53,251 nt of DNA from Marmoricola sp. (lineage in GTDB: Bacteria > Actinomycetota > Actinomycetes > Propionibacteriales > Nocardioidaceae). Positions within the stretch are counted from its first letter, which is position 1, and each line of letters starts with the position of its first letter. This document shows positions 42,398 to 50,277 of this stretch, one piece after another. Where the stretch lies: contig NZ_JAOPXP010000145.1 in the NCBI RefSeq assembly GCF_025965085.1, positions 1 to 53,251 of the forward strand, written 5' to 3'. The position numbers and the translations under genes were made by a program. The notes under the pieces were generated by a model. It saw only the letters and a program-made list of their open reading frames with translations. It was not told the origin of the DNA and searched no databases.

Positions 42398-43894
42398 ATG
42401 AGCATCCTCGCCATCGACGCGGGTACGACGGGTGTCACGGCGCTCGTGGTGAGCCCCGACGGCCGCATCGACGCCCGCGGCTACCAGGAGTTCCGCCAGC
42501 ACTTCCCCAGGCCCGGCTGGGTCGAGCACGCGCCCGAGGAGATCTGGCAGGCCACCCTCGAGGCCACCCGCGACTGCCTCAGGGCCTGGGACGGGAAGCC
42601 GGGCGACCTGTCCGGCATCGGCATCACGAACCAGCGCGAGACCGTGCTGCTGTGGGACCGGGAGACCCTCGGCTCCCCGAGGCGGGCGATCGTGTGGCAG
42701 GACCGGCGTACGGCCGACATCTGCAGCCGGATGCGTGACGACGGGCACGAGGAGCGCGTCACCGAGCTGACCGGGCTGCGGCTGGATCCCTACTTCTCGG
42801 CCACCAAGCTGATGTGGCTGGCCGAGAACGAGCCGCACACGTGGGCGCTCGTCGGCCAGGGGCGCTACGCCGTCGGCACCATCGACTCCTACCTCATCGC
42901 CCGGATGACGCGCGGCACCTGGCACATCACCGACGTCTCCAACGCGTGCCGCACGCTGCTGTTCGACCTCGAGGCCGGCGAGTGGTCGAAGGAGCTCTGC
43001 GACCTGTTCGGCGTGCCCATGGACGCGCTGCCCGAGGTGGTGCCGAACTGGGGGGAGCTCGCGCGCACCGACCCGCGCAGCTTCCTCGACCTCGACCTGC
43101 CGATCGCCGGGATCGCAGGGGACCAGCAGTCGGCGCTGTTCGGCCAGACGTGCTTCGACGTCGGCGACTCCAAGTGCACGTACGGCACGGGCTCCTTCAT
43201 CCTGACCAACACCGGCGCCGACGTCGTGCGCTCCGACGCCGGCCTGTTGTCCACCGCGGCCTGGCGCTCCCCCGGCGGCGAGACGACCTACGCGCTGGAG
43301 GGCGCGATCTTCGTGACTGGGGCGGCGGTGCAGTGGCTGCGTGACGGTCTTCAGATCGTCGGCTCGGCCGCCGAGACAGCGGCGATCGCCTCCACCGTCG
43401 AGACCCCCGACGGGGTGGTCTTCGTGCCGGCGCTGACCGGCCTCGGCGCTCCCCACTGGGACCCGCACGCACGCGGCACGATCCTCGGCATCACGCGCGG
43501 TACGACGCGGGCCCACCTGGTGCGGGCGACGCTCGAGGCGATCGCCTACGAGGTCCGCGACGTCACTGACACGATGCCGACCGGACTGACCTCGCTGATG
43601 GTCGACGGCGGCGCGGCGGACAACAACCTGCTCTGCCAGTTCCAGGCCGACCTGCTCGGCGTACCCGTGCAGCGACCGGAGATCGTCGAGACCACCGCCC
43701 TCGGCGCCGCCTTCATGGCCGGTCTCGGCACCGGCGTCTGGGACTCCACCGAGGACCTGCGCGAGACCTGGAGGCTCGGCCGGGAGTTCACCCCCGACGA
43801 CTCCGAGGAGGTCCGCAAGCGCACGGACGCGTCGTACGCCCTGTGGCGCAGGGGCGTGGAGCGCGCGAAGGGCTGGACCGACCAGGAGCGATAG
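42398..43894 (+). CDS. glpK: GlpK, glycerol kinase
   Basis: FGGY-family kinase of 498 aa that makes sn-glycerol 3-phosphate. The N-terminal ATPase fold is ILAIDAGTTGVTALVV. Further family motifs are ITNQRETVLLWDRET, RAIVWQDRRTAD, GLRLDPYFSATKLMWL, VGTIDSYLI, IAGDQQSALFGQ, KCTYGTGSFILTNTG and the C-terminal LMVDGGAADNNLLCQFQADLLG. No glpF or glpD is adjacent. The long frame upstream of this ATG is the PFK shadow. Confidence 0.96.
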   Translation: MSILAIDAGTTGVTALVVSPDGRIDARGYQEFRQHFPRPGWVEHAPEEIWQATLEATRDCLRAWDGKPGDLSGIGITNQRETVLLWDRETLGSPRRAIVWQDRRTADICSRMRDDGHEERVTELTGLRLDPYFSATKLMWLAENEPHTWALVGQGRYAVGTIDSYLIARMTRGTWHITDVSNACRTLLFDLEAGEWSKELCDLFGVPMDALPEVVPNWGELARTDPRSFLDLDLPIAGIAGDQQSALFGQTCFDVGDSKCTYGTGSFILTNTGADVVRSDAGLLSTAAWRSPGGETTYALEGAIFVTGAAVQWLRDGLQIVGSAAETAAIASTVETPDGVVFVPALTGLGAPHWDPHARGTILGITRGTTRAHLVRATLEAIAYEVRDVTDTMPTGLTSLMVDGGAADNNLLCQFQADLLGVPVQRPEIVETTALGAAFMAGLGTGVWDSTEDLRETWRLGREFTPDDSEEVRKRTDASYALWRRGVERAKGWTDQER

Positions 43895-43962
43895 ATCCGT
43901 CGGCAGGCTGGTGCCGGTCTGCGTGTCGTCTCTCATGCCTCGGCCTTCGAAGAGCCGACCGC

Positions 43963-44868
43963 CTAGCGGCTCCGCTCACGCAACCTCTCGAGCACCCTCT
44001 GGGCAGCTGAGTGGGCGCGACGGGCCTCCTCCAGGGCGCTGGTCGCCTCGTCACGGGCCTCCCCCGCCTCCTCCAGGTCCTCGTCGACCTGGTCGACGTC
44101 GTCCTCGAGCGCAGCCAGGCGGCGCCGGAGCTCGTCGGCCTCCCCCTGCAGCTGGAGGCGCCGGGCGTTGAGCGACTCCACCGACCGTTCGATCTCGGCG
44201 AGCTCCTCCTCGGCCTCGGCGACCTGGCCGGCGGCCTCCTCGAGCTCCTCCTCGGCGGCCGCGAGCTTCACCCCGTCGTCGGGTACGACGCGCAGCCCGA
44301 CCGGCGCGGGCTCCCCGTTCCCCGACTCGTCGCCCGATCCCTCGACCGGCGTCGCCCGGACGTCCAGCGCCTCGGGCAGCGCGACCACCGACTCGACGTC
44401 CAGCTCGGAGACCCCCGTGGAGGTGAAGGCCGTGAGCACCCTCCCGGTGCGCACCACCCGGGCCGCCGCCGGGTCGAGCATCGCGGCGTTGAGCACACCT
44501 TCCACCTGCTCCACGACCGGCCCCGTCAACCGCACTCCGGACTCACGGGCCAGGGACCGGGCCGAGGACGCCAGCGCAGTGGTCAGCTGGCGCCGCTGCC
44601 GGGTCAGCGCCCGCAGCTCGTCGCCGTCGAGCGCCTGCGCCGCGGCACGCAACGAGTCGGCGAGCTCGAGCACCGAGTCGATCTGGCCACTCTCGCGGCG
44701 CACGAGCAGGTTCACCGCCCAGGCGGCCACCGAGGGCTTCTTCAGCTTCTTCACCCGGGCCGCCAGAGCCTTGTCGCCACACTCCTTGGCGGCTGTGTTC
44801 CGCGCATCGGTGAAGGCGTCCGCGGCCTCGGCGTAGAGGCGGTCGGCGATGGCGGTCAGCTCATCCAT
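43963..44868 (-). CDS. Coiled-coil protein of unknown function
   Basis: Unrecognised 301-aa cytoplasmic protein. The N-terminal half is helical and basic (ARVKKLKKPSVAAWAVNLLVRRESGQIDSVLELADSLRAAAQAL...RQRRQLTTALASSARSL). After an acidic linker (about 180-200) the C-terminal third is an acidic heptad-rich coiled coil (about 210-300: AEEELEEAAGQVAEAEEELAEIERSVESL...RLRERSR). ATG 44868 overlaps the pncC stop region by 8 nt, so the two are translated together. No signal peptide or membrane helix. The longer frame upstream is a pncC shadow. Confidence 0.8.
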   Translation of the reverse strand: MDELTAIADRLYAEAADAFTDARNTAAKECGDKALAARVKKLKKPSVAAWAVNLLVRRESGQIDSVLELADSLRAAAQALDGDELRALTRQRRQLTTALASSARSLARESGVRLTGPVVEQVEGVLNAAMLDPAAARVVRTGRVLTAFTSTGVSELDVESVVALPEALDVRATPVEGSGDESGNGEPAPVGLRVVPDDGVKLAAAEEELEEAAGQVAEAEEELAEIERSVESLNARRLQLQGEADELRRRLAALEDDVDQVDEDLEEAGEARDEATSALEEARRAHSAAQRVLERLRERSR

Positions 44869-45322
44869 CCGAGACCTCCGCGAGCAGCAGCTCGAGTGCT
44901 GCGGTGCACGTGGAGCGCCTGATCGCAGCCCGGTCCCCGTCGAGACGGAGTCGCACGGCCTTGACCCCGCGCGGCCCGGCGAGCCCGACGTACACCGTTC
45001 CCACGCGTTGGCCCTCCTGCTCGTCGGGACCGGCGACCCCGGTCGTGGACAGCGCCCAGTCCACACCCGTCAGGGTTCGCACACCAGAGGCCATCTGCTC
45101 CGCGCACTCCGCCGTCACCACCCGCTCGGCCGTGACGCCCAGGACGTGCCGCTTGACCTCGGTGGCATAGCTGACGACACCGCCGACGAAGGTCGCGGAC
45201 GCGCCGGGGGTGCCGCTGAGCAACGCGGCCAGCTCGCCGCCGGTCAGCGACTCCGCGCACCCGACGGTCGCACCTGCTTGCACGAGGGCGAGATGAAGAG
45301 CGGCAGCAACCTCCGAGCTCAT
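44861..45322 (-). CDS. pncC: PncC, nicotinamide-nucleotide amidohydrolase (CinA C-terminal domain)
   Basis: A 153-aa stand-alone CinA_C domain that deamidates nicotinamide mononucleotide to nicotinate mononucleotide in pyridine nucleotide recycling. Motifs are TVGCAESLTGGELAALLSGTPGASATFVGGVVSYATEVK and WALSTTGVAGPDEQEGQRVGTVYVGL. It lacks the N-terminal MoCF domain of full CinA. In many actinobacteria it follows pgsA, but here pgsA is 5 kb away. The ATG at 45322 lies 7 nt after TAGCGT. It is divergent from GH15 over 23 bp. Confidence 0.94.
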   Translation of the reverse strand: MSSEVAAALHLALVQAGATVGCAESLTGGELAALLSGTPGASATFVGGVVSYATEVKRHVLGVTAERVVTAECAEQMASGVRTLTGVDWALSTTGVAGPDEQEGQRVGTVYVGLAGPRGVKAVRLRLDGDRAAIRRSTCTAALELLLAEVSDG

Positions 45323-45329
45323 GGGGGCG

Positions 45330-45335
45330 ACGCTA
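45330..45335 (-). promoter_or_regulatory. -10 element of a leaderless transcript (pncC)
   Basis: TAGCGT on the minus strand, 7 nt before the ATG at 45322. It shares two base pairs with the opposing GH15 -10. Confidence 0.5.
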
Positions 45336-45339
45336 ACGT
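45334..45339 (+). promoter_or_regulatory. -10 element of a leaderless transcript (GH15)
   Basis: TAACGT followed by 6 nt and the ATG at 45346. Confidence 0.55.
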
Positions 45340-45345
45340 GCTCTC

Positions 45346-47127
45346 ATGCCACTGCCGATCGAGGACTATGCCGCGATCGGTGACGGGCACACGGCGGCCC
45401 TGGTCGGGATCGACGGTTCCCTGGACTGGCTGTGCTTCCCCCAGTTCGACTCGCACGCGTGCTTCGCCGGTCTCCTCGGCACCGACCAGAACGGCCACTG
45501 GCTGCTGGGCCCGTCGGGCAGGCACACGGCCACGCGTCGCTACGTCGGCGACTCGGCCGTCCTGGAGACCACCTACACCACCGATGGCGGGCAGGTCCGG
45601 GTCACCGACCTGATGCCGACCGGGGACCGCAGGGCCGACGTCGTCCGTCGCATCGAGGGGGTCCGTGGGACGGTATCGATCCGGCACAGCTGGGTGGTGC
45701 GCTTCGACTACGGCCGGATCCGCCCCTGGGTGCACCGGGAGCAGGTCGAGGGGCAACCGGCCATCGTCGCGATCGCCGGTCCCGACAAGCTCATCCTCAC
45801 CGGGCCTCGCCTGCCACCGGCGGTCGACGGCCATCACGAGGAGACCTTCGAGGTGCACGAGGGCGAGGAGCTGGACTTCACGCTCACCTGGGTCCCTTCC
45901 TACCGCGAGATCCCCGCCGCCATCGATGTCGACGCCCGGCTCGCCTTCACCCTCCGCGAGCAGCAGGAGTGGGCCGACGCCTGCATCTACGACGGCCCGT
46001 GGCGCCCGGCCGTCGTACGCAGCCTGGTGACGCTGCGCGGCCTGACGCACGTCGACACCGGCGGCATCGTCGCCGCCCCCACCACCTCGCTGCCGGAGGA
46101 CTTCGGGGGCCTGCGCAACTGGGACTACCGCTACTGCTGGTTGCGCGACGCAGCGCTCACGCTGGAGTCGTTCCTGGCCGCCGGACGTGCCGACTACGCC
46201 CACCACTGGCGGGACTGGCTGCTGCGCGCGATCGCCGGGGACCCCGAGGACATGCAGGTGATGTACGCCGTCGACGGCGCTCGCCACCTGCCCGAGCGTG
46301 AGCTCGAGCACCTCCCCGGATACGCCGACTCCCGCCCCGTGCGGATCGGCAACGGCGCCGTCGACCAGCGCCAGAGCGACGTCCTCGGCGAGGTGATGTG
46401 CGCCCTGTCCATGGCCCGCAACCACGGCGTCAGCGAGACGCGCGACAGCTGGAGCCTGCAGCGCACCCTGGTGAACCGGCTCGCCGAGGACTGGCGCAGG
46501 CCGGACAACGGACTGTGGGAGATCCGTGGGCCGCTGCGCCGGTTCACCCACAGCCAGGTGATGGTCTGGGCGGCGTTCGATCGAGCCATCGAGGGCGTCG
46601 AGCAGCACGGGCTGGACGGTCCGGTCGACGAGTGGCGCGCCGTCCGTGACCAGGTCCGCGAGGAGATCATGGAGCACGGCTACGACGCCGCCCGGAACAC
46701 CTTCACCCAGCACTACGACACCGACGAGGTCGATGCCTCGCTGCTCGTGCTGCCGTTGGTGCGGTTCATCGACGGCGACGACCCCAAGATGGTCGGCACC
46801 ATCGAGGCGGTCGAGAAGGACCTGATGCACGACGGTCTCCTCCTGCGCTACCGCACCACCTCCGGCGTGGACGGGCTCGCCGGCGACGAGCACCCCTTCC
46901 TGGCCTGCTCGTTCTGGCTCGTCTCGGCGTACGCCCTGGCCGGACGGCACGACGACGCGAGGGCCCTGATGGACCGGCTCGTCGCCCTGGCCAACGACGT
47001 GGGTCTGCTCAGCGAGGAGTACGACGTCGCCGGCTGCCGCATGGTCGGCAACTTCCCGCAGGCCTTCTCCCACCTGGCGCTGGTGGGTGCGGCGATGAAC
47101 ATGCTCCGCGCCAGCACGACGTCGTAA
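45346..47127 (+). CDS. Glycoside hydrolase family 15 (glucoamylase/trehalase-like)
   Basis: A 593-aa cytosolic GH15 enzyme with an N-terminal beta-sandwich (PIEDYAAIGDGHTAALVGIDGSLDWLCFPQFDS) and an (alpha/alpha)6 barrel. Key segments are NWDYRYCWLRDAALTL near residue 258, NGLWEIRG (likely general acid Glu near 392) and LLSEEYD (likely general base near 557). Actinobacterial relatives include trehalases that hydrolyse cytosolic trehalose and glucoamylases acting on maltodextrins. The sequence alone does not settle which. No signal peptide. Leaderless ATG. Confidence 0.92.
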   Translation: MPLPIEDYAAIGDGHTAALVGIDGSLDWLCFPQFDSHACFAGLLGTDQNGHWLLGPSGRHTATRRYVGDSAVLETTYTTDGGQVRVTDLMPTGDRRADVVRRIEGVRGTVSIRHSWVVRFDYGRIRPWVHREQVEGQPAIVAIAGPDKLILTGPRLPPAVDGHHEETFEVHEGEELDFTLTWVPSYREIPAAIDVDARLAFTLREQQEWADACIYDGPWRPAVVRSLVTLRGLTHVDTGGIVAAPTTSLPEDFGGLRNWDYRYCWLRDAALTLESFLAAGRADYAHHWRDWLLRAIAGDPEDMQVMYAVDGARHLPERELEHLPGYADSRPVRIGNGAVDQRQSDVLGEVMCALSMARNHGVSETRDSWSLQRTLVNRLAEDWRRPDNGLWEIRGPLRRFTHSQVMVWAAFDRAIEGVEQHGLDGPVDEWRAVRDQVREEIMEHGYDAARNTFTQHYDTDEVDASLLVLPLVRFIDGDDPKMVGTIEAVEKDLMHDGLLLRYRTTSGVDGLAGDEHPFLACSFWLVSAYALAGRHDDARALMDRLVALANDVGLLSEEYDVAGCRMVGNFPQAFSHLALVGAAMNMLRASTTS

Positions 47128-47264
47128 CCGGTTGAAGTCCGGTCTAGTCCGACACTGGCGATCTAACGGTCAAAAGCCCTCAAGTCGCCAAGAGCGTCGC
47201 ACACTGTCCCCGTCGACCGAAGGGTCGAAGCACCTGACGATGGATGATCCGGGGGATTGCAGAC

Positions 47265-48101
47265 ATGCGACACCGCGCCCAGCACAGTGACCAGGGCCAG
47301 GCCGGCTCCGACACCGCTGCAACCGGCACGCAGGAGGTCCTCGGCGTGCCGACCTCCGCCCGCGTCCCGGCCGCCGGCAAGCACCGGGCGCAGTTCGTGC
47401 CGGAGATCCCAACGCAGGCGCAGCCGACCCACGACACGGACGCCGCAGCCAGGACCAGCAACACGGTGGTCCGGGAGCGCGGAACGAGCGTCTCGAGACC
47501 ACACGGGACCCGGGCTGTTCCCGTTCAGAAGGTGCCCGCCCGGACCGTCTCCGTCAGGACCGTCCCCGCGCAGCCCGCGCAGCCCGCGCCGGTCACCCGG
47601 CACGCTCCCGCCGCCGGGCTCGCCCTTGTGGACATCCCCGACGCCGCGAGCTGGAAGGCCAGCCACCTGCCGCGCGTCGTCGCCGGGACCATGCTGGCGC
47701 TGGCGGTGCTCGGCACCGCGGGGCTCGGCGTCCGCTACGCGCAGAGCCGCACCTCCGACGACAGCGTCTCCCTGGTGATCGGCCTCGTCGTCGTGGTCGT
47801 CCTCTGGGCCGTCATGATCGCCACCACACCGCAGGTCGTCCACCTCGAGCACAGCATCCTGACGGTCCACAACATCGGCGGCACGGAGCGCTTCGACCTT
47901 GCCGACCCGCTGCAGCCGGTCGACGTGGTGGGCAACCCGCGCACCTCACACTGGGCCGTGCTGCTGCACCGCCCCCACGACGCGACCGTCGTCCTGCGAC
48001 GCAACGACGTCGTCGCCACGGAGCTGGACCCGATCGTCCGTCACTACCGGGCCATCGCCGCCCAGCGCCACTCCGACCGCGACGCCAGGTTCAACCGCTA
48101 G
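47265..48101 (+). CDS. Two-TM membrane protein with long disordered N-terminus and PH-like tail
   Basis: Unrecognised 278-aa protein. Residues 1-125 are low-complexity (Gln/Thr/Pro/Val-rich, with PVQKVPARTVSVRTVPAQPAQPAP). Two transmembrane helices follow (VVAGTMLALAVLGTAGLGV and SLVIGLVVVVVLWAVMIATT), then a beta-rich tail (VHLEHSILTVHNIGGTERFDLADPLQPVDVVG...VVLRRNDVVATELDPIVRHYRAI) that reads like a bacterial PH domain. The ATG at 47265 has GGGGGA 8 nt upstream. ATG 47244 would add seven residues. The last 156 nt overlap the EamA gene antisense. Confidence 0.75.
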   Translation: MRHRAQHSDQGQAGSDTAATGTQEVLGVPTSARVPAAGKHRAQFVPEIPTQAQPTHDTDAAARTSNTVVRERGTSVSRPHGTRAVPVQKVPARTVSVRTVPAQPAQPAPVTRHAPAAGLALVDIPDAASWKASHLPRVVAGTMLALAVLGTAGLGVRYAQSRTSDDSVSLVIGLVVVVVLWAVMIATTPQVVHLEHSILTVHNIGGTERFDLADPLQPVDVVGNPRTSHWAVLLHRPHDATVVLRRNDVVATELDPIVRHYRAIAAQRHSDRDARFNR

Positions 48102-49016
48102 GGGGGACGGCTCCCCCTCGGACCGGACGGCGATCACCCCGGCCAGGATGAACAGGCCGCCGACCAGCTGCACCGGACGCGGCAGCTCGCCGAGCAGCAC
48201 CCATGCGAGCAGCACCGCGAACATCACCTCGGACAGGCCCACGAAGGACGCCAGCTTGGCGCCGAGGATCCGGGCCGCGACGATCCCGGCGATGTACGGC
48301 GTCACCGCCGCGAAGACCGCCAGCTCCACGACGGACACCCACCAGGGCAGGGCCAGTCCGGCCAGCTCGACCGACTCGGTGTGGAAGGTCATCGGCAGCG
48401 CACCGGTCGCCCCCAGGACGGCGAAGCCCAGCGCGGCCACGCCCATGCCGCCGCCGGCCAGCGCGAGCGGCGGCAGCGGCTGCTCGGCCTCGTGGCCGGA
48501 GAGCAGGTAGTAGAAGGCGAGCCCGAGCGCCGCGAACAGGCCCCAGGCGACGCCGACCCCGTCGATCCGGACGCCACCGAACAGGTCGAGGACCAGTGTC
48601 AGGCCCACCAGGGCGAACACGATGCCCACGACTGTGGGCGACCGCGGCAGGCGCCGCGCAACGAGGCACTGCCACGCCACGACCAGCACCAGGCCGAGGT
48701 ACTCCAGCAGCAGCGCCACCCCGACGGAGAGGTGCTGGACGGCGTAGAAGAAGGCCAGCTGTGGGACCGCGATCGCGGCCACCCCGTAGGCGACGACCTG
48801 GCGCCACCCGTGGCGCAGGAGGTGCCACCGTCCAGCGAGGGCGCGGACAGCCGGGACCGCCAGGACCATCGCGGCACCGGCGATCCGCAGGAAGACCACC
48901 GCCCCCGGGGTCCAGTCGGTGTCCAGCAACGACTTGGCGAACGGGCCGGACGTCGCGAAGGTTGCCGCCGAGAGGAGCGCGACCAGGATGCCGGCGCCGG
49001 CGAATCGTGTGGACAT
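47946..49016 (-). CDS. EamA/DMT-family transporter with antisense-overlapping tail
   Basis: A 356-aa carrier with about ten helices in two EamA repeats (LLSAATFATSGPFAKSLLDTDWTPGAVVFLRI and GLFAALGLAFYYLLSG). The second repeat ends in FVGLSEVMFAVLLAWVLLGELPRPVQLVGGLFILAGVIAVRSEGEP. About 50 further residues (to 47946) are acidic, Gly/Val-rich and unlike the family. They are encoded opposite the end of the + strand gene. ATG 49016 is the family-like start; GTG at 49025 or 49055 is possible. Substrate unknown. Confidence 0.85.
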   Translation of the reverse strand: MSTRFAGAGILVALLSAATFATSGPFAKSLLDTDWTPGAVVFLRIAGAAMVLAVPAVRALAGRWHLLRHGWRQVVAYGVAAIAVPQLAFFYAVQHLSVGVALLLEYLGLVLVVAWQCLVARRLPRSPTVVGIVFALVGLTLVLDLFGGVRIDGVGVAWGLFAALGLAFYYLLSGHEAEQPLPPLALAGGGMGVAALGFAVLGATGALPMTFHTESVELAGLALPWWVSVVELAVFAAVTPYIAGIVAARILGAKLASFVGLSEVMFAVLLAWVLLGELPRPVQLVGGLFILAGVIAVRSEGEPSPLAVEPGVAVGVALGGDGPVVTDDRVQLRGDDVVASQDDGRVVGAVQQHGPV

Positions 49017-49091
49017 CGTGGTCACCAGCCTGTCAGGAGCAAAATACAAGAACACCAGTTACTCTAGGGACCTCCGACGTCAGGAGTCAAA

Positions 49092-49640
49092 GTGACCTTT
49101 GCCCATGACACCGAGCTCGCGCTCGCCGCAGCCGCCGCGCTGGTCAACACCGATCCCGGTGCCGGCTCCGGAGAGGACACCCTGCGCACCCGCGAGGACC
49201 TGGTGCGCTTTCTCGACGAGCAGGGCTGGTTCGGCGGACGCACCGGCGGGCAGGCCGAGCTCGACGCCGTACGCGACCTGCGACCGCCGCTGCGCCGGCT
49301 CTGGGGGCTCGACGAGGCGGCCCTGGTCCCCGTGCTGAACGAGATCCTCAGCCAGGCGCAGGCACTCCCCCAGCTCGTCGACCACGACGGCCTCGGCTGG
49401 CACATCCACGCCGTCCCGCAGGACGCGCCGCTCGCCACCCGGATGCTCGTCGAGGCCGCGATGGCGTTCATCGACGTGGTGCGCAGCGGTGAGCTCGACC
49501 GGCTGAAGATCTGCTCCGCCGAGGACTGCGACGACGTGGTGGTCGACCTGTCGCGCAACCGCTCCCGTCGCTTCTGCGAGTCCGGCTGCGGCAACCGCGA
49601 GAACGTACGCGCCTACCGGGACCGGCAGAAGAGTCCCTGA
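49092..49640 (+). CDS. CGNR zinc-finger (ABATE domain) transcription factor
   Basis: A 182-aa putative regulator. The N-terminal helical ABATE stress-related domain (LALAAAAALVNTDPG...LRPPLRRLWGL) is followed by the C-terminal treble-clef zinc finger ICSAEDCDDVVVDLSRNRSRRFCESGCGNRENVRAYR, with four Cys and the CGNR signature. GTG 49092 has AGGAG 5 nt upstream. TACTCT (49060-49065) is a plausible -10 that overlaps a minus-strand TAGAGT facing the EamA gene. Target genes are unknown; the divergent exporter is an obvious candidate. Confidence 0.9.
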   Translation: MTFAHDTELALAAAAALVNTDPGAGSGEDTLRTREDLVRFLDEQGWFGGRTGGQAELDAVRDLRPPLRRLWGLDEAALVPVLNEILSQAQALPQLVDHDGLGWHIHAVPQDAPLATRMLVEAAMAFIDVVRSGELDRLKICSAEDCDDVVVDLSRNRSRRFCESGCGNRENVRAYRDRQKSP

Positions 49641-49656
49641 GCAGGGCCGGCTGCTG

Positions 49657-50277
49657 CTAGGACCGGACCGGGGCCTCGCGGCGGTGACGTACGACGTCCC
49701 GGGCGAACTCCAGACCGGAGGTGACCGTGAGGACCACGGCTGCGGCCATCAGCACCGCCGCCAGCCACCACACCAGGAACCCTGCGGTGAAGTGACCGAA
49801 CGGGGCCACGAACGCCCCGAGGGCGAGGGCCTGCGCCATGGTCTTGAGCTTGCCACTGGGCTTGGAGGGCATCACGACGTCGCGCGCGATCGAGAGCCGG
49901 GCGAAGGTGACGGCCCACTCGCGGACGAGCACGACGATGGTGATCGTCCACCAGATCCAGGTCGGCAGGAAGTGGTCGTGGACGATCGACAGGCCGATGA
50001 AGGCCATCCCGGTCATCGCCTTGTCGGCGATGGGGTCGGCGATCTTGCCGAAGTTCGTGACGAGGTTGTGCTTGCGCGCGATGTCGCCGTCGATCTTGTC
50101 GGTCACCATCGCGATGAAGAACAGCGCCCACGCGATCCAGCGCCAGGTCGTGCTCTCGCCACCGTCGTGCAGCAGCGCCCAGCCGAAGAACGGCACCATC
50201 ACGATGCGCAGCGTCGTCAGGGCGTTGGGGACGTTCCAGTTGCTCACCTGGGGGTGAGTGGACTCGGGCTGGCTCAA
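49657..50277 (-). CDS. pgsA: PgsA, CDP-diacylglycerol:glycerol-3-phosphate 3-phosphatidyltransferase
   Basis: Membrane enzyme of 206 aa that makes phosphatidylglycerol phosphate. [17 protein letters not shown] opens the first helix. The CDP-alcohol phosphotransferase motif DG-x2-AR-x8-G-x3-D-x3-D is complete in [26 protein letters not shown]. The start is TTG 50277, overlapping the rimO stop (TTGA) with AGGAGGG 3 nt upstream. No ATG or GTG fits better. A related phosphatidylinositol or cardiolipin synthase is less likely given the NxxNxLTxLR start and place after rimO. Confidence 0.94.
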   Translation of the reverse strand: MSQPESTHPQVSNWNVPNALTTLRIVMVPFFGWALLHDGGESTTWRWIAWALFFIAMVTDKIDGDIARKHNLVTNFGKIADPIADKAMTGMAFIGLSIVHDHFLPTWIWWTITIVVLVREWAVTFARLSIARDVVMPSKPSGKLKTMAQALALGAFVAPFGHFTAGFLVWWLAAVLMAAAVVLTVTSGLEFARDVVRHRREAPVRS

